Origin: Parastagonospora avenae f. sp. tritici 18332-5
Lineage: Eukaryota > Ascomycota > Dothideomycetes > Pleosporales > Phaeosphaeriaceae
Assembly (NCBI GenBank): GCA_022559985.1
Contig: JAFJTR010000021.1
Span: forward strand, 341,120-405,119
DNA length: 64,000 nt
Direction: 5' to 3'
A model generated the notes under the pieces. That model was not told the origin of the DNA, made no database searches, and was given only the letters and a program-made list of their open reading frames with translations. Made by a program: the position numbers and the translations under genes. Of this stretch, positions 10,157-22,276 are shown one piece after another (within the stretch, counting starts at the first letter, position 1; each line of letters starts with the position of its first letter).

Positions 10157-11968
10157 ATGGCCACCATTCATCAGCAGATCATCAACGGCACTTTAGTCGA
10201 CGATGCGTCTGTTGCTGAGCTACTTCGGCGTCAAACCAGTTTTCTGACCGACACCGAGTTACCGGCTGAGCTGCGATCGCGAGGACTGGAGCTCTTCAAT
10301 ACTGCGCTGTTCACTGACACGCCAGCCACGTCGCAAGCGAGTCGATCGGTAGTGACGGTGCTCAGACATACCATCGAGGCTATAGAAGCTCTCTATATCG
10401 AACCTGAGCGACAACAAGCCGCAGTTCGTGAAGCCGACAAATCTCAAAGTAGCGCGATGACCGGCATCGAGGAGGAGGCCGTGCCTGAGGAGCAGAAAAC
10501 CGGCACCACACCCAAATCCACTAAGCAAGTCAGAGGTCTCGAAAGCTCACAGAGTCCGCGAGTGCAAGCCGCTCTCGAAGCACGACGAAAGCGACGCGGT
10601 CTAACACATGCACCTCGCATGTCTGCAATCGCGGGGGTGCTGAAGGCTCTCAACCGCCCGAGCGGTACTACAACTCCAGGGTCCGCCAAACGCATCAATG
10701 TAATCAACGAAGAAATCGCTACATCCGGCAGAACCACTGACATGTCATCCACTGTAAAGGCCCTAATCGGGGATGTTTGTTCCTCACTCTCACCACATGC
10801 TAACAAAGCCCAGCCGACACTTACAAACCGCACAACTAGGTCTAAAGGTACCGGTAGCAAACTCGACTTCACACCGGCGAAGCCTAGTTTGATCGTGAAG
10901 CTGCGCATTCCATCAGCGTCTCTTCTCACTACCACCACCACTACCATGAAGCAAAAGAAACCGGTTCGGCGCTCCAATCGCAAAAAGGTCAAGAGCGAGG
11001 AATTTGTCACAGCTGAGATCGAAGAAAACGTTGCCACCACAACGAACAATCATGAAGAAGATATCGAAATGATCGACGCACCCGACACTGAAACAAAACG
11101 CACAACGCGATCAAGCACTCGGACCAGGACACAAACGCCCAAATCGCTCGCAAGCAGCACTCCGTCCACATATAAATCGCTCACCAATACCTCATGGGAG
11201 ACCACATCTTCGATATCGGTCACAAGCTTTCCGTCTACCCACACCACCCTAGAGACACACAAAGAGCAGGAGAGGTCTGACAAGAACTCACGCACTCCCC
11301 CATCTACCGGCCCTACTACGTCGAGTCTCTCCCCACCCAGCATCACGCCACCCAAAAGCAACAACCGCACCAGCGCCCTCTCCCTTCCACCCACCCTCCC
11401 AAACACATACACTTTCCCGCCCATCCCCAAGCTCCCCGCTCCCCGCCGCGCCCCCTTCCGTCTCGGCGCCTCCATCGCGCTGTCCAACATCCGCGAGGAC
11501 CACGTCTTATACCCCACTGAGTCTCTCCTCGAAATTATCCGGGGATTGGAAGACGACTTGCCGACGTTCGAAAGGGATGACTGGGAGCATAGGACGGTGG
11601 TGAAAGGTGGGATGTGGGTTTGTGGAATAGTGAGGGGGAGGGCAGGGTTAAGCGGGAAGGGGGAGGGAGATGGGGGTGGGGAGGTTGGAAATGTAGATGA
11701 GGTTGATGGAAAGGTTGGTGATATGGCGACGAAGGGAGAAGGCAAGAGGAAGAGAGTTGAAAAGTCAAATGTGGAAGTGGATGTTGTCGAAATCGTCAAG
11801 ACGTTGGAAGAATGGGTGGAGAAGGAGTGGGAGAGGATCAAACCTGCTGAGAAAGTAGTGGTGCTTATCGAACGGGATGGAGATGAGAGTGAAGATGACT
11901 GTGGGTGTGGAAGTCGGCACCGCACGCCAGAGGTTGAGGATTTCGAACGGAGGAAGAGAAAGAGTTAG
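10157..11968 (+). CDS. Hypothetical, largely disordered protein
   Basis: One uninterrupted frame of 603 residues. The start is ATG 10157 in a good fungal context (ATCACCATGG). The first 90 residues ('QQIINGTLVDDASVAELLRR') look helical and folded. The middle is Ser/Thr/Pro-rich with basic patches such as 'ARRKRRG' and 'RRSNRKKVK', which resemble nuclear localisation signals. The C-terminal third contains a shorter conserved-looking block 'RAPFRLGASIALSNIREDH' with 'FERDDWEHRTVVKGGMWV', then a charged helix 'LEEWVEKEWERIKP' and a basic tail. I recognise no named domain. A nuclear, chromatin- or RNA-associated role would be a guess from composition only. Confidence 0.7.
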   Translation: MATIHQQIINGTLVDDASVAELLRRQTSFLTDTELPAELRSRGLELFNTALFTDTPATSQASRSVVTVLRHTIEAIEALYIEPERQQAAVREADKSQSSAMTGIEEEAVPEEQKTGTTPKSTKQVRGLESSQSPRVQAALEARRKRRGLTHAPRMSAIAGVLKALNRPSGTTTPGSAKRINVINEEIATSGRTTDMSSTVKALIGDVCSSLSPHANKAQPTLTNRTTRSKGTGSKLDFTPAKPSLIVKLRIPSASLLTTTTTTMKQKKPVRRSNRKKVKSEEFVTAEIEENVATTTNNHEEDIEMIDAPDTETKRTTRSSTRTRTQTPKSLASSTPSTYKSLTNTSWETTSSISVTSFPSTHTTLETHKEQERSDKNSRTPPSTGPTTSSLSPPSITPPKSNNRTSALSLPPTLPNTYTFPPIPKLPAPRRAPFRLGASIALSNIREDHVLYPTESLLEIIRGLEDDLPTFERDDWEHRTVVKGGMWVCGIVRGRAGLSGKGEGDGGGEVGNVDEVDGKVGDMATKGEGKRKRVEKSNVEVDVVEIVKTLEEWVEKEWERIKPAEKVVVLIERDGDESEDDCGCGSRHRTPEVEDFERRKRKS

Positions 11969-13007
11969 GTGCTAGGATGATGAGGTGGCACAGCAACCGG
12001 TGAATGCTTCACATGGTGTGTCGTATAGCTTCACCAGCTTTATCAGTATAGTCAGGCGACTACAATGAGTTCAGCTGATTTGGTGTAGTCAGGCGGCTTA
12101 AACTCTTCTTACATCCTGATCACGGGACCAAGAACATGGGTATACCTGGGTAGGTACTTTAGTATTAGTCAGGCGACTACACTTCTTCCTACATCTTCAC
12201 CACGAGACATTGGAATGACAGCCGGAGCTATACATGCAATTGACAGGCATACGACTAAATTCTTACAACATGTCATCCTAGCTACTCGTACATTTCGCCC
12301 ACAGACCTGCTGTGCACGTCGCCAGATCCGCAGATCTATATCGACCCGTGGAATAATCTCCCTACTCCTACTCTGTTCCATCTTCCCCAGCGCCCGATCG
12401 GCATTCTTGCCCGACGTGTACGCTGCGGGGCCTGGGGATCCTTGTGTATAGGTATCCCGTGTCACCGCCATGTCACCCGTGCGTCTCGCTCGCGCACCGA
12501 CATATACCGGTTAAGACATCATCCAGCGCAGAAAGGCTTACCGAGCACCATCGCTCAAAACACCATAACCTGAAATGCGCCCTGACTCGACTCAGCGCAT
12601 CGATGCCCCATGTCGCTACCATGTCTGGAATTGACAGGCGTAGCGCCAGTGGCGAAGACGAGATCTAGAAGTCGCATGGCGTGCGGGCAATCGACTGCAT
12701 TTGGATTGTGCAAAGGCCCTGATCTGGCGAAGAATTGTTGAAATTGGAAGGTAGAGATCTGCGAGATCAACTGGGCCCAGACACATCGGAGCATCGGCAT
12801 TCGCGCGGCACGTCGACGCGTGCCGAAGCGCACGGCCCTTGTCGACTCCCTGCGAACTTAATTTCCTCCGATATGTCGTACGTTTGATGTGCATTTCCAA
12901 TATGCGATTCGGACCTGTTTGTTTGATAGTCTTCTTGGGTGGAAACTTGGTTTGTGCATCACCCTGTGCTAAGTTGAGCTCAAGTTTTTTGCTATCCCCT
13001 GTGCGCC
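11969..13007. other. Intergenic between convergent genes
   Basis: This is the downstream region of both neighbours. It contains the three-copy direct repeat at 12049-12209. Open frames in 12215-13011 on either strand show no family resemblance. Confidence 0.45.
12049..12209. repeat. Short dispersed direct repeat, three copies
   Basis: The 16-mer TAGTCAGGCGACTACA is exact at 12049-12064 and 12166-12181, and occurs degraded at 12086-12100. The second and third copies remain similar for a further 30 bases (CTTCTTACATC against CTTCCTACATC), so the unit is about 46 bp at irregular spacing (37 and 80 bp). Function is unknown. Confidence 0.6.
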
Positions 13008-15599
13008 TCAAAATGTTTGTAGGTGAGGCGGCCTGAACAGCTGGTTGCTCTGCTGAATCATCTCTTCAATCTTGCTGGTTTCGTGCATCTCAAAGTCCTG
13101 CATCAGTTGCATCTGCTGCTGCTGATTCAGTCCCTGGCCCCTAGCTTCTTGACTCCAACCGGGATTCAGATAGTCTGCCACTTCGTATCCTTGGTTCGCA
13201 GCATATGCTTCGTTGTAGAATGGCGACGTAAGCGGCATTGTCGCCTGACCAAAGTGATCCTGTTGCGGCATTGAGAAGTTTGGAGTCCACTGGGGAAGCT
13301 CGGCGAAGGTTGTGGGCAGTGACGTAAATTGCGTAGTTGGCGGGTAACTGTACATTGGTAAGGCGGCATCGAGCGAAGTCTTTGGGCTCATCTCAGTGTA
13401 GGTGTGCAGTTGCGGCTGTTGAGGCGAAGTGTGGAGCGAAGCTTGCTGCGTGTTTGGTGACGCTGCAAAGGGACTTGCTCCGTTTGATGGACCATTCGCG
13501 AAATTGAAGATCTGCTGATTCTGGTTTGGTAAATAGCCGAACGGCGCGGACATTTTATCGGGAGGCGTGCTCACCGATGCCGTGGATGCCGTTGCGGGGC
13601 TCGTCGTCCGTGATCGATTGATGCCGTCTACCATGTTACTTGACACGACAGACGCTGTGTCTGATGGCGAGCCGGCTGTAATGGGGACGTCGCCGTCCTT
13701 GTCGAATATCTTCATGCAAGCCTCAATGAGGTTGTAGTAGAGTTCCATGGCAGATGCGACACCGGGCCAACGCTCGGAGGACAGCCTGATGGATTCTAAT
13801 GCCACCCTCATGTGGCTCTCAACCTCTTCGCGGCTGTGCATACGGCGAACTTCCGAATACGCGAGTGTCCAAAGCATGGTGTTCACGCACATGAAGATGG
13901 CCTGCACAAAGATCCAGGTCATGTCCACGGTCTTGGTTTCAATCTGCTTCTGGGTCATGTAAATGTTGTACTGGCAGGCATCATAGCATCGAATCGCGGC
14001 TTGGACCGAGGGCCGTGGAACTTGTGGAGAGGGACGGTACAGGAACACAACCATGGTGTTGTATCTTCCAATGAACCTACAAGGATCAGTCGAGATAGGG
14101 TTATGTTGGAAGTGGTACTCACCAGACTTTGTTCAATCCCGAGCCACCGTCCATCTCAGGGCTTGTGTCTCGCCAGGCCTCAATCTTCTTTTGCATCTCA
14201 GCGAACCAGGGGTGCTGGTCGTCCTTGGGTTCGGCCTTCTTCCTTTGGTATAACATTTTGCGAATCTCTAGCTGCAGAAGGCGCATCTTGTAAAAGTGGA
14301 TCCCAATCCATTTCTTGAGCGAGGCCTGGGGCGCGGCCTTAATGCCCTCTTTGGTGATGAAGACATCGTCGACAAGCTCTCCAAAGTTGACATCAATGTG
14401 CTCACGCCTGGTCGCAAAGTGAGCGGGACGCCCCAGACTGTGCGACAAGCCATAGTCCATGGTAAGCAGAGTCCAGAACAGACGGCGGCGCATGTCAATC
14501 TCAAGTGGGTCAGCTCGTTGTCCGCGCGGGCCTAGGGTGATGGTCTTCTCTTCGTGCAGCCCCAGGGCTTGACAAAGTCGGACGCCGAGGCCAATAATGT
14601 AGTAGACGGCGGTCCTGGTTGGTGTAAGAAGCGAGTAGCCGGCGACTAGGGCGAAACACTGCAAGGTCTTGAGGTTCATTGGCTTGATGGCGGCTTCGAA
14701 GTACTTGAGGGCTGCGAGGTAGTAGCTGTCGGCGAGGCCGGCAAACTGCGTGTCCATCTTCTGCAGGCTGATGGCGATGACCATTCGCAAGCAGTAGTTT
14801 TGGTAGGGATCCGTAGAGCCATTGTAGACTTCCTCGACGTCCTTGGTGAAGGTTGGTTCGTGGAAGATGGGGTACATGGGGTGCACTGTCGACGATTAGC
14901 TGGGGCAGGAGCGGTCAGTCTGCCAGCACGTGCCTTTGCAGTAGAACAGGTCGACCAGCAGATTGGTGAGGTTCCTGTTCGGCAGCTCCTCGGCTGCAAC
15001 GTCACTGACCAGCGGGTAGATTTTTGAAGTTGGTCGCTTGTCCTCCTGCGCAAAGGTGGCTTTGATCGACTTCGCGCGCGCGTGGGGCACAATCTCGGAT
15101 ATGCTCTTTGACTCGGTGAACTGCTTCGCGAGCTGCATCACCAGCCTGGTAATGGTAATGCCGCTGGACGGACCCAGAAACTTAGACTCGTCGGTGTCCT
15201 GCACGCGCACTGCGGTGGCTCCGCGCATGACGTCCTCGGCGTCGGGCTCCACGTCGTCGCGTTCGAGCTCAGCCAGCTGCTTCTCGAGGTCGCGCACCTT
15301 GTGCTGCAGATGCACGACATAGTTGCGGGGGATCTTGCGTCCTTTGGTGGGGTCATAATACTCGCAGTGGGAGTTTGTCCGCTCGCAGGGCCCGCATCGC
15401 GGCAGCCCAGGGTCGCATCTTGTCTTGCGCTATGCAATTGTCAGGAGCAAACAAAAAGAGGAGGAGCTATCAATCGTACCGTGCGGCAGCGACAGCAGGC
15501 TGTCAGGGTGTGGGCGGTGCGGTTCTGGGTGTTGGCGCCTTCCTCAGCGGAGTGCGGGGCGGCTTCCGTCTTCGTGTATGTCGCAGTCGCGACTTCCAT
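13008..15599 (-). CDS. Zn2Cys6 fungal transcription factor
   Basis: Four exons (15480-15599, 14934-15429, 14123-14885, 13008-14076) sum to 815 residues in frame. Introns are 50, 48 and 46 nt; the second, 14886-14933, begins GC rather than GT and is the only junction that keeps the frame. The N-terminal Zn2Cys6 cluster is 'ACCRCRTRKTRCD' followed by 'LPRCGPCERTNSHC', and is itself split by intron 1. A coiled-coil follows: 'VVHLQHKVRDLEKQLAEL'. The middle is the fungal-specific regulatory domain ('HPMYPIFHEPTF', 'GLGVRLCQALGLHEE', 'RRRLFWTLLTMDYGLS'). The C-terminal third is Gln/Asn/Pro-rich. It is a nuclear DNA-binding activator or repressor, divergently arranged with another Zn2Cys6 gene at 16697. 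The regulated pathway is unknown. Confidence 0.88.
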
Positions 15600-16696
15600 A
15601 GCTTGACGTCGTCGTCAGCGAGCGCTGGAGGGGCGGGCGGGCTTATTATGATGCGAGTGCTCGGCGGCTGGTGTGGGGAGATCGACGGGCACGTCCATTA
15701 CATTGCCAGGATTGTTTCGCATGCGGCGAGTCTTCGTCAGCCTGAGGCAGGAGGAGGAGGACAGAAGACAGCACTGAGCAGCCTACGCACGAGTAGACAC
15801 GAGTAGACGCGAGTAGATGGTCTAGAGGTCCGGTAGTCGTGCGCCAACAAAGGCGGAGCACCGAGCTCTTGGGTGGATTCCGCCTTGCTCTGCTAGCACG
15901 TCTGCAGGAGTCGGCCGATGCACCGTCGCCCAGTGTTTCGACAGCCAAACCTCTATCCCATCTGCGTGCGTCCCTGGGCCGCACAAGAAAAGAAAAGCCA
16001 TCCACCCCCTGCATCACCAATCGGATCGGCAGAGTTATCACGCTTGAGCATGACGAAACCTTGGTCGCTGCGGCGTCGCTCAGCCGTGACAGGTTCATGA
16101 CTGGCGCCCAAACATTTGCTCAGGGCCCCGAAGTGGCCGTTGATAGGCTCGAGTAGCATTTGGGCCTCGAACACCAGCCGGCGAAAGGGCACTTCCGGAG
16201 CCCTGCCATCCTCTATCCTCTAACCGTGCATCTGGCACACCTCGCCTGCCACAACTGAACACCACCTCGCGAGCGTTGCGCCGCAAGAGGGGCACCTCGA
16301 CCGTTTACAGCAGCTGCGACCCGCCAAATAGCCGCGGTACCATCTACCGCCCTTCAGCTCTGACGGGCGCATTGAACCGCCTACGCCACCCGTTGACAGG
16401 CTTCACACCATCCAAGAGCGCGCACGACACGACCACCCTTCAGCGCCCTTGCCTGGTTGCTGGGTTTGCAGCCTCTCCGCGGATCTGTGTGCCCTAGCCC
16501 GCTGCGCTACCCTCCCGTGTGTATTTGACCGAGCCTGGTGAGTCTCCGCGGCATGGGTCGGACAGTGAAGCCACTATCCTGACATCTATGCCTTTTTCCT
16601 CTTTTTGTTGTTCATCGTGAAGGCACTATACCCTATGCCACAATCATTCTCTCGTCCATCCGTTCTCGGCAATCTTTGTCTTTCGCCATTGTGTAG
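15600..16696. promoter_or_regulatory. Shared intergenic region of two divergent Zn2Cys6 genes
   Basis: About 1.1 kb separates ATG 15599 (minus) from ATG 16697 (plus). Open frames here are GC-rich and overlapping with no motif. A pyrimidine-rich leader (CTTTTTCCTCTTTTTG near 16590-16606) precedes the plus-strand start. The short repeats GAGTAGACACGAGTAGAC at 15790-15815 are a local duplication. Confidence 0.45.
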
Positions 16697-19264
16697 ATGG
16701 ATGCTTACAATACGGACCGAAGCAGCCTCATGGTTCTGGAAACCCCACTACTACGGGTTAGCCGCCCGGTGGCCGCTTGCTCGCGATGTCGTGCCGCCAA
16801 GGTCAAGTGTGATGGAAAACTGCCCGCCTGCACAGCATGCGAGAAGTCAAATCGCGCTGCTGAATGCTCTAGCACCAACGACCAGTTTGCACGGGGCAAG
16901 GAGAGGAGCTATGTCGCAACTCTGGAAGCCAGAGTCGAGAGACTTGAGAAGAGGCTTGCCGAGCAAAGAGCAAGGCGAAAATCCTCAGTCTTGATGGTCG
17001 ACATGTCAGAAAACTCGACCTCTCGAAGGACATCAGCCGACACTGTCAAAGGCAAGCCCGTCAGCCAGCGCGCCGCAAGACGGAAAGAGGCAGTAGAGAT
17101 TGACGATCTAGTCTCAGGATTTGGTCTTCTGTGAGTATCTTGATATGTCCATTCCTTCTGCGCTAATATTGCAAGCGCCGTCAATGCCACCGCAAGAGAC
17201 TTCTATGGCTTCACGACTGAGATGTCGTATGCCAGATTGATCCAGTCGGCAAGCACAAAGGAGCCGCTGCCTCAGGGGTTGACCAAAGCTCTGCCGGAAC
17301 GACATGCTGCAAATCCACTTATCCAGCATTACCTGAACAACGTATTTACAGTCCTTCCTGTTTTCGAGGAGACTACTTTGTACTCATCAATGGACGCCAT
17401 CTACCAACCAGGCAATAATGCCACATCTTGGGACCGATGGACTGTGCGCATGGTACTGGCCATTGCTTCACTGTCCCAATCTGAACAGCGTGGAGACACC
17501 TTCTACTCGGATGCAGTGGGCCACGTCAATGCAGCACTTGAGAATGCTGAAGATGTCTTGCACCCCGGCTACGTCGCCAGCATTCAGGCCTTAGTACTTT
17601 GGACCATATACGCTACCATGGACCCACATCATTTTGACAGCTGGACCTTGATTGGTGCAGCATCTCGCGCCATGGTAGACCTCGGGATCCACCAAGATCC
17701 TTCAAAGAACGTGGCAATCTCCAAGGCCAAGTTGGAGATCCGGAGAAGAGTGTACTGGTGTGTCTACTCGCTGGATAGGTAAGAAAATAGGTACATCTGC
17801 CAGGAACCATGCTAACTATGTATCAGGTCGACTTCTCTCGTTCAGACGAGAGCTTTTTCCTTCTCGGATGAAGCGGCCAACGTTGGGTTTCCTTTCAATG
17901 TTAACACGACATCGCCGAAGTATGCGTCGCCACAGTCCCAGGTCTTCCAGCAATCATTCGATTCCGCCCTTGACATGTTTAGGATACGTGAGATCCAGTC
18001 CGAGTGGTACATGGACCTGTTCCACTCCGGACGCGAATCGTGGCAGGACCCCTATCCATACATCTGGAAGCAATATACCCGCATGTCGGAGTGGTTCCAA
18101 GACATGCCTCAAAGCACATTACCCGCCATTAGGTCATTCTTCGAGCTTGAGCTGCTCTATAGCTACGTCTATATTCTGTCACCAAGCCCGCGCATACCGC
18201 ATATACACGAGTATGCTCAGCGACTGATTTTCGAGCATTGCATAGCGTATGCCACGAACCTTTTGTCCCTTCTCAACAAGCCGGCGAACACAACAAAACC
18301 ACCAGTGACTTTCTACGATGCTATGCGAGCATACATGACTGGGCGTCAGTTCGTCGATGTTCTATCACGCAACATGGACGTTATCTTAGACCCAAGACCA
18401 CCGATACCACCAGCGCCAACTGAACCACAGGTAGATTCCGAGGATCCACTCGCACCACCATCGCAAATAAGACCACCACCATTCCCTTCGCCATTACTTT
18501 CGGAAGGACAGATGACGCCCGCAGACCCCACAACGCGAGCCATTAACGCCATCAATGACTTTACTTCTGTTCTTTCAAACTTCGGTCTCCGTTTTGGCTT
18601 TACACACTGGCGTGATCGATTCCAACGCGAGTCTGCTGCTTTGACCGCACAGCTATATCACCGCAACTCAAGCTCTCCACATGCCTCGCCTGGCGCACCG
18701 CAAATCGCACCGCCAGTAACATATCCCCCACAATGGGTGCCGATGCCCTCTGTATCACCACAAGCACCGCAACTTGTATATGGCAACCCCACAACTCCGC
18801 CAGCGCTCTTCCCTCAGCAACCAAGCCCATTTTCGAGTTCAATGTCGTACAACAGCAACCCATTCGATGCGCAAACGAGCCCCCATCAATCCCACATGTC
18901 CTACGAAGGCTCGACTCCCAACCACCAGCAGATGTGGGGTACTCCCTCGCCGCAACCCATGCCAGACATGCCGCAGCCAACTGAAGGCAGGAAGAGGCAG
19001 GCATTGGTTTATGGCGCCGGCATGCAAAACCAAGGCCACAGTCCCGGCGCTGCACCAGTGCAAGCCCCAGAGACTGGTAGCTGGATTCCCCAGCAACAGC
19101 AGCAACAAGTGCAACAACAGCAGCAACAAGCACAACAACAACAGCAACAAATGCATCACCATCAGCAACACTCATCCCAAGATAACGGCAATTGGACACA
19201 ACAAGTACCGCAAACTCAACCAGACTCGAGTACATGGAATCAAGGCAACGTGCACTGGGGCTGA
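16697..19264 (+). CDS. Zn2Cys6 fungal transcription factor with polyglutamine tail
   Basis: Exons 16697-17130, 17176-17778 and 17827-19264 give 824 residues, with introns of 45 and 48 nt. The zinc cluster near residues 28-56 reads 'ACSRCRAAKVKCDGKLPAC' then 'TACEKSNRAAEC', followed by a coiled-coil linker 'YVATLEARVERLEKRLAEQ'. The fungal-specific regulatory domain occupies residues about 200-500 ('NPLIQHYLNNVFTVLPVFEE', 'GAASRAMVDLGIHQD', 'RRRVYWCVYSLDR'). The tail is Pro/Ser/Gln-rich with three Q6-type runs separated by single residues, then 'MHHHQQH'. A nuclear regulator is inferred. Its neighbour on the other strand is the same broad class but not a close copy. Confidence 0.9.
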
Positions 19265-19720
19265 AAACATGTGTACTCGCCACGACAGCGGTGTACCGCA
19301 AATCGCACGCCGACAGTCAAGGCCATTCTTGCGTACGTAGCACGGGCGAACACCGCATACACACGGGGTCAACCACTAGAGTCAGCGCCCTGCAGCGTCT
19401 AGCCCCAACGTCAAAACGTTGCCGACATGTCCCCGATTTTGTAACTCCGAACGGACGCTGGCTTCTTTTGCGGCTTTGTTCTATTAGGGCTGTTTTGACT
19501 AGCGCGGCGCAGGAGGGATACGCTAGCCGAGTCAGAAGACGGCGGCTCGTTGCGAGACCCAGCGGCGTGCATGTTCTGAGTTCTGGGTTCTGGGGCAGAG
19601 GGTCGGGGTGTAGAATAGTCAGTGAAGGGAAATGATTCACTTGGTCAGTGAAGCGAGATGGGGGGTTGTGGCATGTGATTTAGCTTGCTTGCATTTGCTG
19701 CAGATGATGTGCTTTATTCA
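19265..19720. other. Intergenic between convergent genes
   Basis: This is the 3' region of the polyQ regulator and of VPS9. I see no gene or repeat. Confidence 0.45.
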
Positions 19721-22276
19721 CTATGGATTCGCCAGCGCGAGACAGGCATCGACTGCTAATCCGACACTGTACACTCGTTAGCTTCAGCTTCTCCAGCAAT
19801 GTATGATAAGTTTGGCTTACCGTCCTTCCTTCAACCGCACCACGTCGTCGATGACGTCCCTATCTAACTGCGGAAACATACCCTGCAGCGTCTCGACGAC
19901 AACTTTGTGCTCTTGCAGCTGTATCTTCCTCGCTTGTTCTGTTTCTGCAGAGGCTTGGCGCGCTGCTGCGTCTTCTGCAGACATGCGCTGGCGCTGCTGA
20001 TCCTCTTGGGATGGGCGTTGCTTCTCACTATACTGTGGTTGAGCCTGGCCGGGGAATTCACTGGACGCTCGAGGAGGCTGTTGTGGACGAGGGGTGTTGT
20101 TTGAACTTGCTTGAGGCGTACTTACTGGCCCAGTCGAAGGAGCACTGTGAGTGTCTGTGTCCGAGAAGATACGACCAATCGTACTCAGCGGCCGTTGTAT
20201 GGTACGCAGTAGGCCTGCTACAGCAGCATTCTCCTCCTCCGGTTGGTCGGCTTCAGCCTTGCGGTCCTTGACGCTGGTCGATCGCCGTGGTGTGGCGCGC
20301 TCTGCTTCCATTGAGTTCCGCGTTGTGACCTCGGGACGCAGCGGTGTGCCTTTCTCTGAGAGATGATGGTAATGTGGTGAGGGCATGCGCCGATGTCCGG
20401 GTGTGCTGGGTTGGAGATGGCTGGGACCTGCTTCGGCCTCAGCTTCAGCTTCTGCGTGACGTTCGGCGATGGCGGAGACTGCGGCTTCGACACTTTTCTC
20501 GAATTCTTCGTCGGTCACTGTGAGCGATGTCTTGTCAAGACCTTCAATAAATTGGACGGCGCCCATCAGGGATGAGATGTAGTAGCCAGCCTCGCCACCC
20601 AGCTTGTCCTGATTCCGGAATCGCAGGATGTATTGTACGTTCGAGACGAGGTGGTCCGGGTTCGCCTGCAGCACGGTATAGATCAGAAGTGGTACAAAGG
20701 CGTCCGCCGACTGATCAGATTTTGATGTCCTTAGGAAGCCGAAGATGACTTTGCAGCAGTTCAAAACACATATGATCTTGTCTCTGGGTGCTCGATAGCT
20801 TTTGATCTTGAGAAGTTCTTGTTGTGCCAGGTTCAAGAACTTCCTTCCCTTATCACCAACAGGCTTGATGTCCAGATGCTCTTCCTTGACCCACTTGTAG
20901 ATGCGCACCTTTTGTGCGAGCACCTCATCACGCTCAACATCTTCTTGATGCTGCCCTCTGCGACCCGGACCTGGAGGATCCTGCCTCCGTCGACCTTTTC
21001 TTGGTGACGCTGGCTCTGGTGGAGGTATCGCGGGCGAAAACGTCTGGTTGTACAGTCGGTTCATGACGAGCTTCTCCATGCCTTCTCTTGCATTGTCAAA
21101 CTCGGCATCCGACACAGTCCGCCATACTTCGCATTGCGCCATCTTCTTTGTGATGAACTCAAGGAAATCGCCAATGATCTTGACCTGCTCATGCACCATC
21201 CATTGCTTCTTGCCAAACTCGAGCAGGAATGAGCGTAAGAACTTTGCGACGGGGTCGGCGGTGCGATGTCGCAGCTGCTCCAGGAATCGGTGAAAGTCGA
21301 AAGGCAGGTCTGGCTCGGGCTCGGGCACCGGTCGCGCTGGCTGGTATTTGGGCGCATGTGCACTAGGCGATGAAGGCTCCACGAAGGACGAGTTCGTGCC
21401 TCCGCGATATAGTGAGGAGGTTCGGGGCGGCGGTGACTGTGGCGATTTCACCGAGGATGTGTCGTCTGTGGGTGTTGGCAGGGGCTTGTCGACTGGTACT
21501 AGACTCGACCTGCGGGGTGGGAAGTTGGCGGACGGCGATTCGAGCATTGGACTGGCCAGCTCCAAGCGGGGCGACATGATCTCTTCCTCGCCAGGGCCGC
21601 CACCCTCGTGTGCGAATTGGTCCATGATGCTCTGGATCTCAGACTGCGAGTCGCCAGCTTCGACTGCATCGTGTCCACCGTCAAAGTTCCCTGCATAGTC
21701 TGCAGCAGCTGCATCTTCCGACGTTCTCCCGTTTGTTTTTCCTTGCGACATGGGCGACGTCGTGCGGCTGGGCGCATTGCTAGTGTTCAGATACTTGTCA
21801 TCTTTCGGAGGCGGAGGTGGAGGTGAAGGTGACCGTATGGCCACCTTGCCTGCTGCTTTGGACTGCGATTCGGGAGGCGGTGTTGAGGCGAGGTCTATCA
21901 GGTCGGCTTGGGTTGTGACTTCTTCCACCGGCTCCGTCTCGACCTGCTGCGTTGCTTCGAGCGGGGGCTTTGCGGCTCCCTCTGAGCATTTCACTGCTGG
22001 CTTCTCTTCAGAGTCCACATGCTTGTCGGCGTCTTCCCCGCCCGTCTTCGAAGAATCATCCACGTGCTCTGCCTCAGGGTCCATGGCCTGCCCCACCTCA
22101 GCCGTGTTACTCGCAGCATGGCTCGCCTCCTGTGTCTTGGTTTCACTTCCGGAAGGCGCTTCCGGAGCTGCTACCTTCTTCTCACCATCTTCACTCTCTA
22201 CCGCCTGTTCGAGGACATGTTTGGTGGTGGCGTCTGGGCTTGCGTCGTGTTGCGGAGTAGAGTGCGGAGGAGACAT
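19721..22276 (-). CDS. VPS9: VPS9-type Rab5 guanine-nucleotide exchange factor
   Basis: Exon 1 is 19821-22276 and a short last exon is 19721-19766, joined across a 54-nt intron, for 833 residues. The first 320 residues are acidic and disordered. From about 325 come the helical bundle and VPS9 domain: 'FDFHRFLEQLRHRTADPVAK', 'KGRKFLNLAQQELLKIKSY' and the core 'DAFVPLLIYTVLQANPDHL' with 'YYISSLMGAVQFIEGL'. The C-terminus is a ubiquitin-binding CUE domain, 'ETLQGMFPQLDRDVIDDVVR', completed only after splicing by 'VGLAVDACLALAN'. By family knowledge it activates Rab5/Vps21 on endosomes for vacuolar sorting. It is divergent from the ASNSD1-like gene, with 296 bp between start codons. Confidence 0.93.

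Noticed and set aside
11050..11925. Long minus-strand frame (291 codons) opposite the disordered protein.
   Set aside because: It is antisense to a Ser/Pro-rich gene with a better start context. Low-complexity Ser/Pro runs on the opposite strand are an expected shadow.
18600..19301. Minus-strand frame (233 codons) opposite the polyQ regulator.
   Set aside because: It is antisense to the Gln/Pro-rich tail; the Leu-rich and Val-rich runs arise from CAA/CAG repeats.
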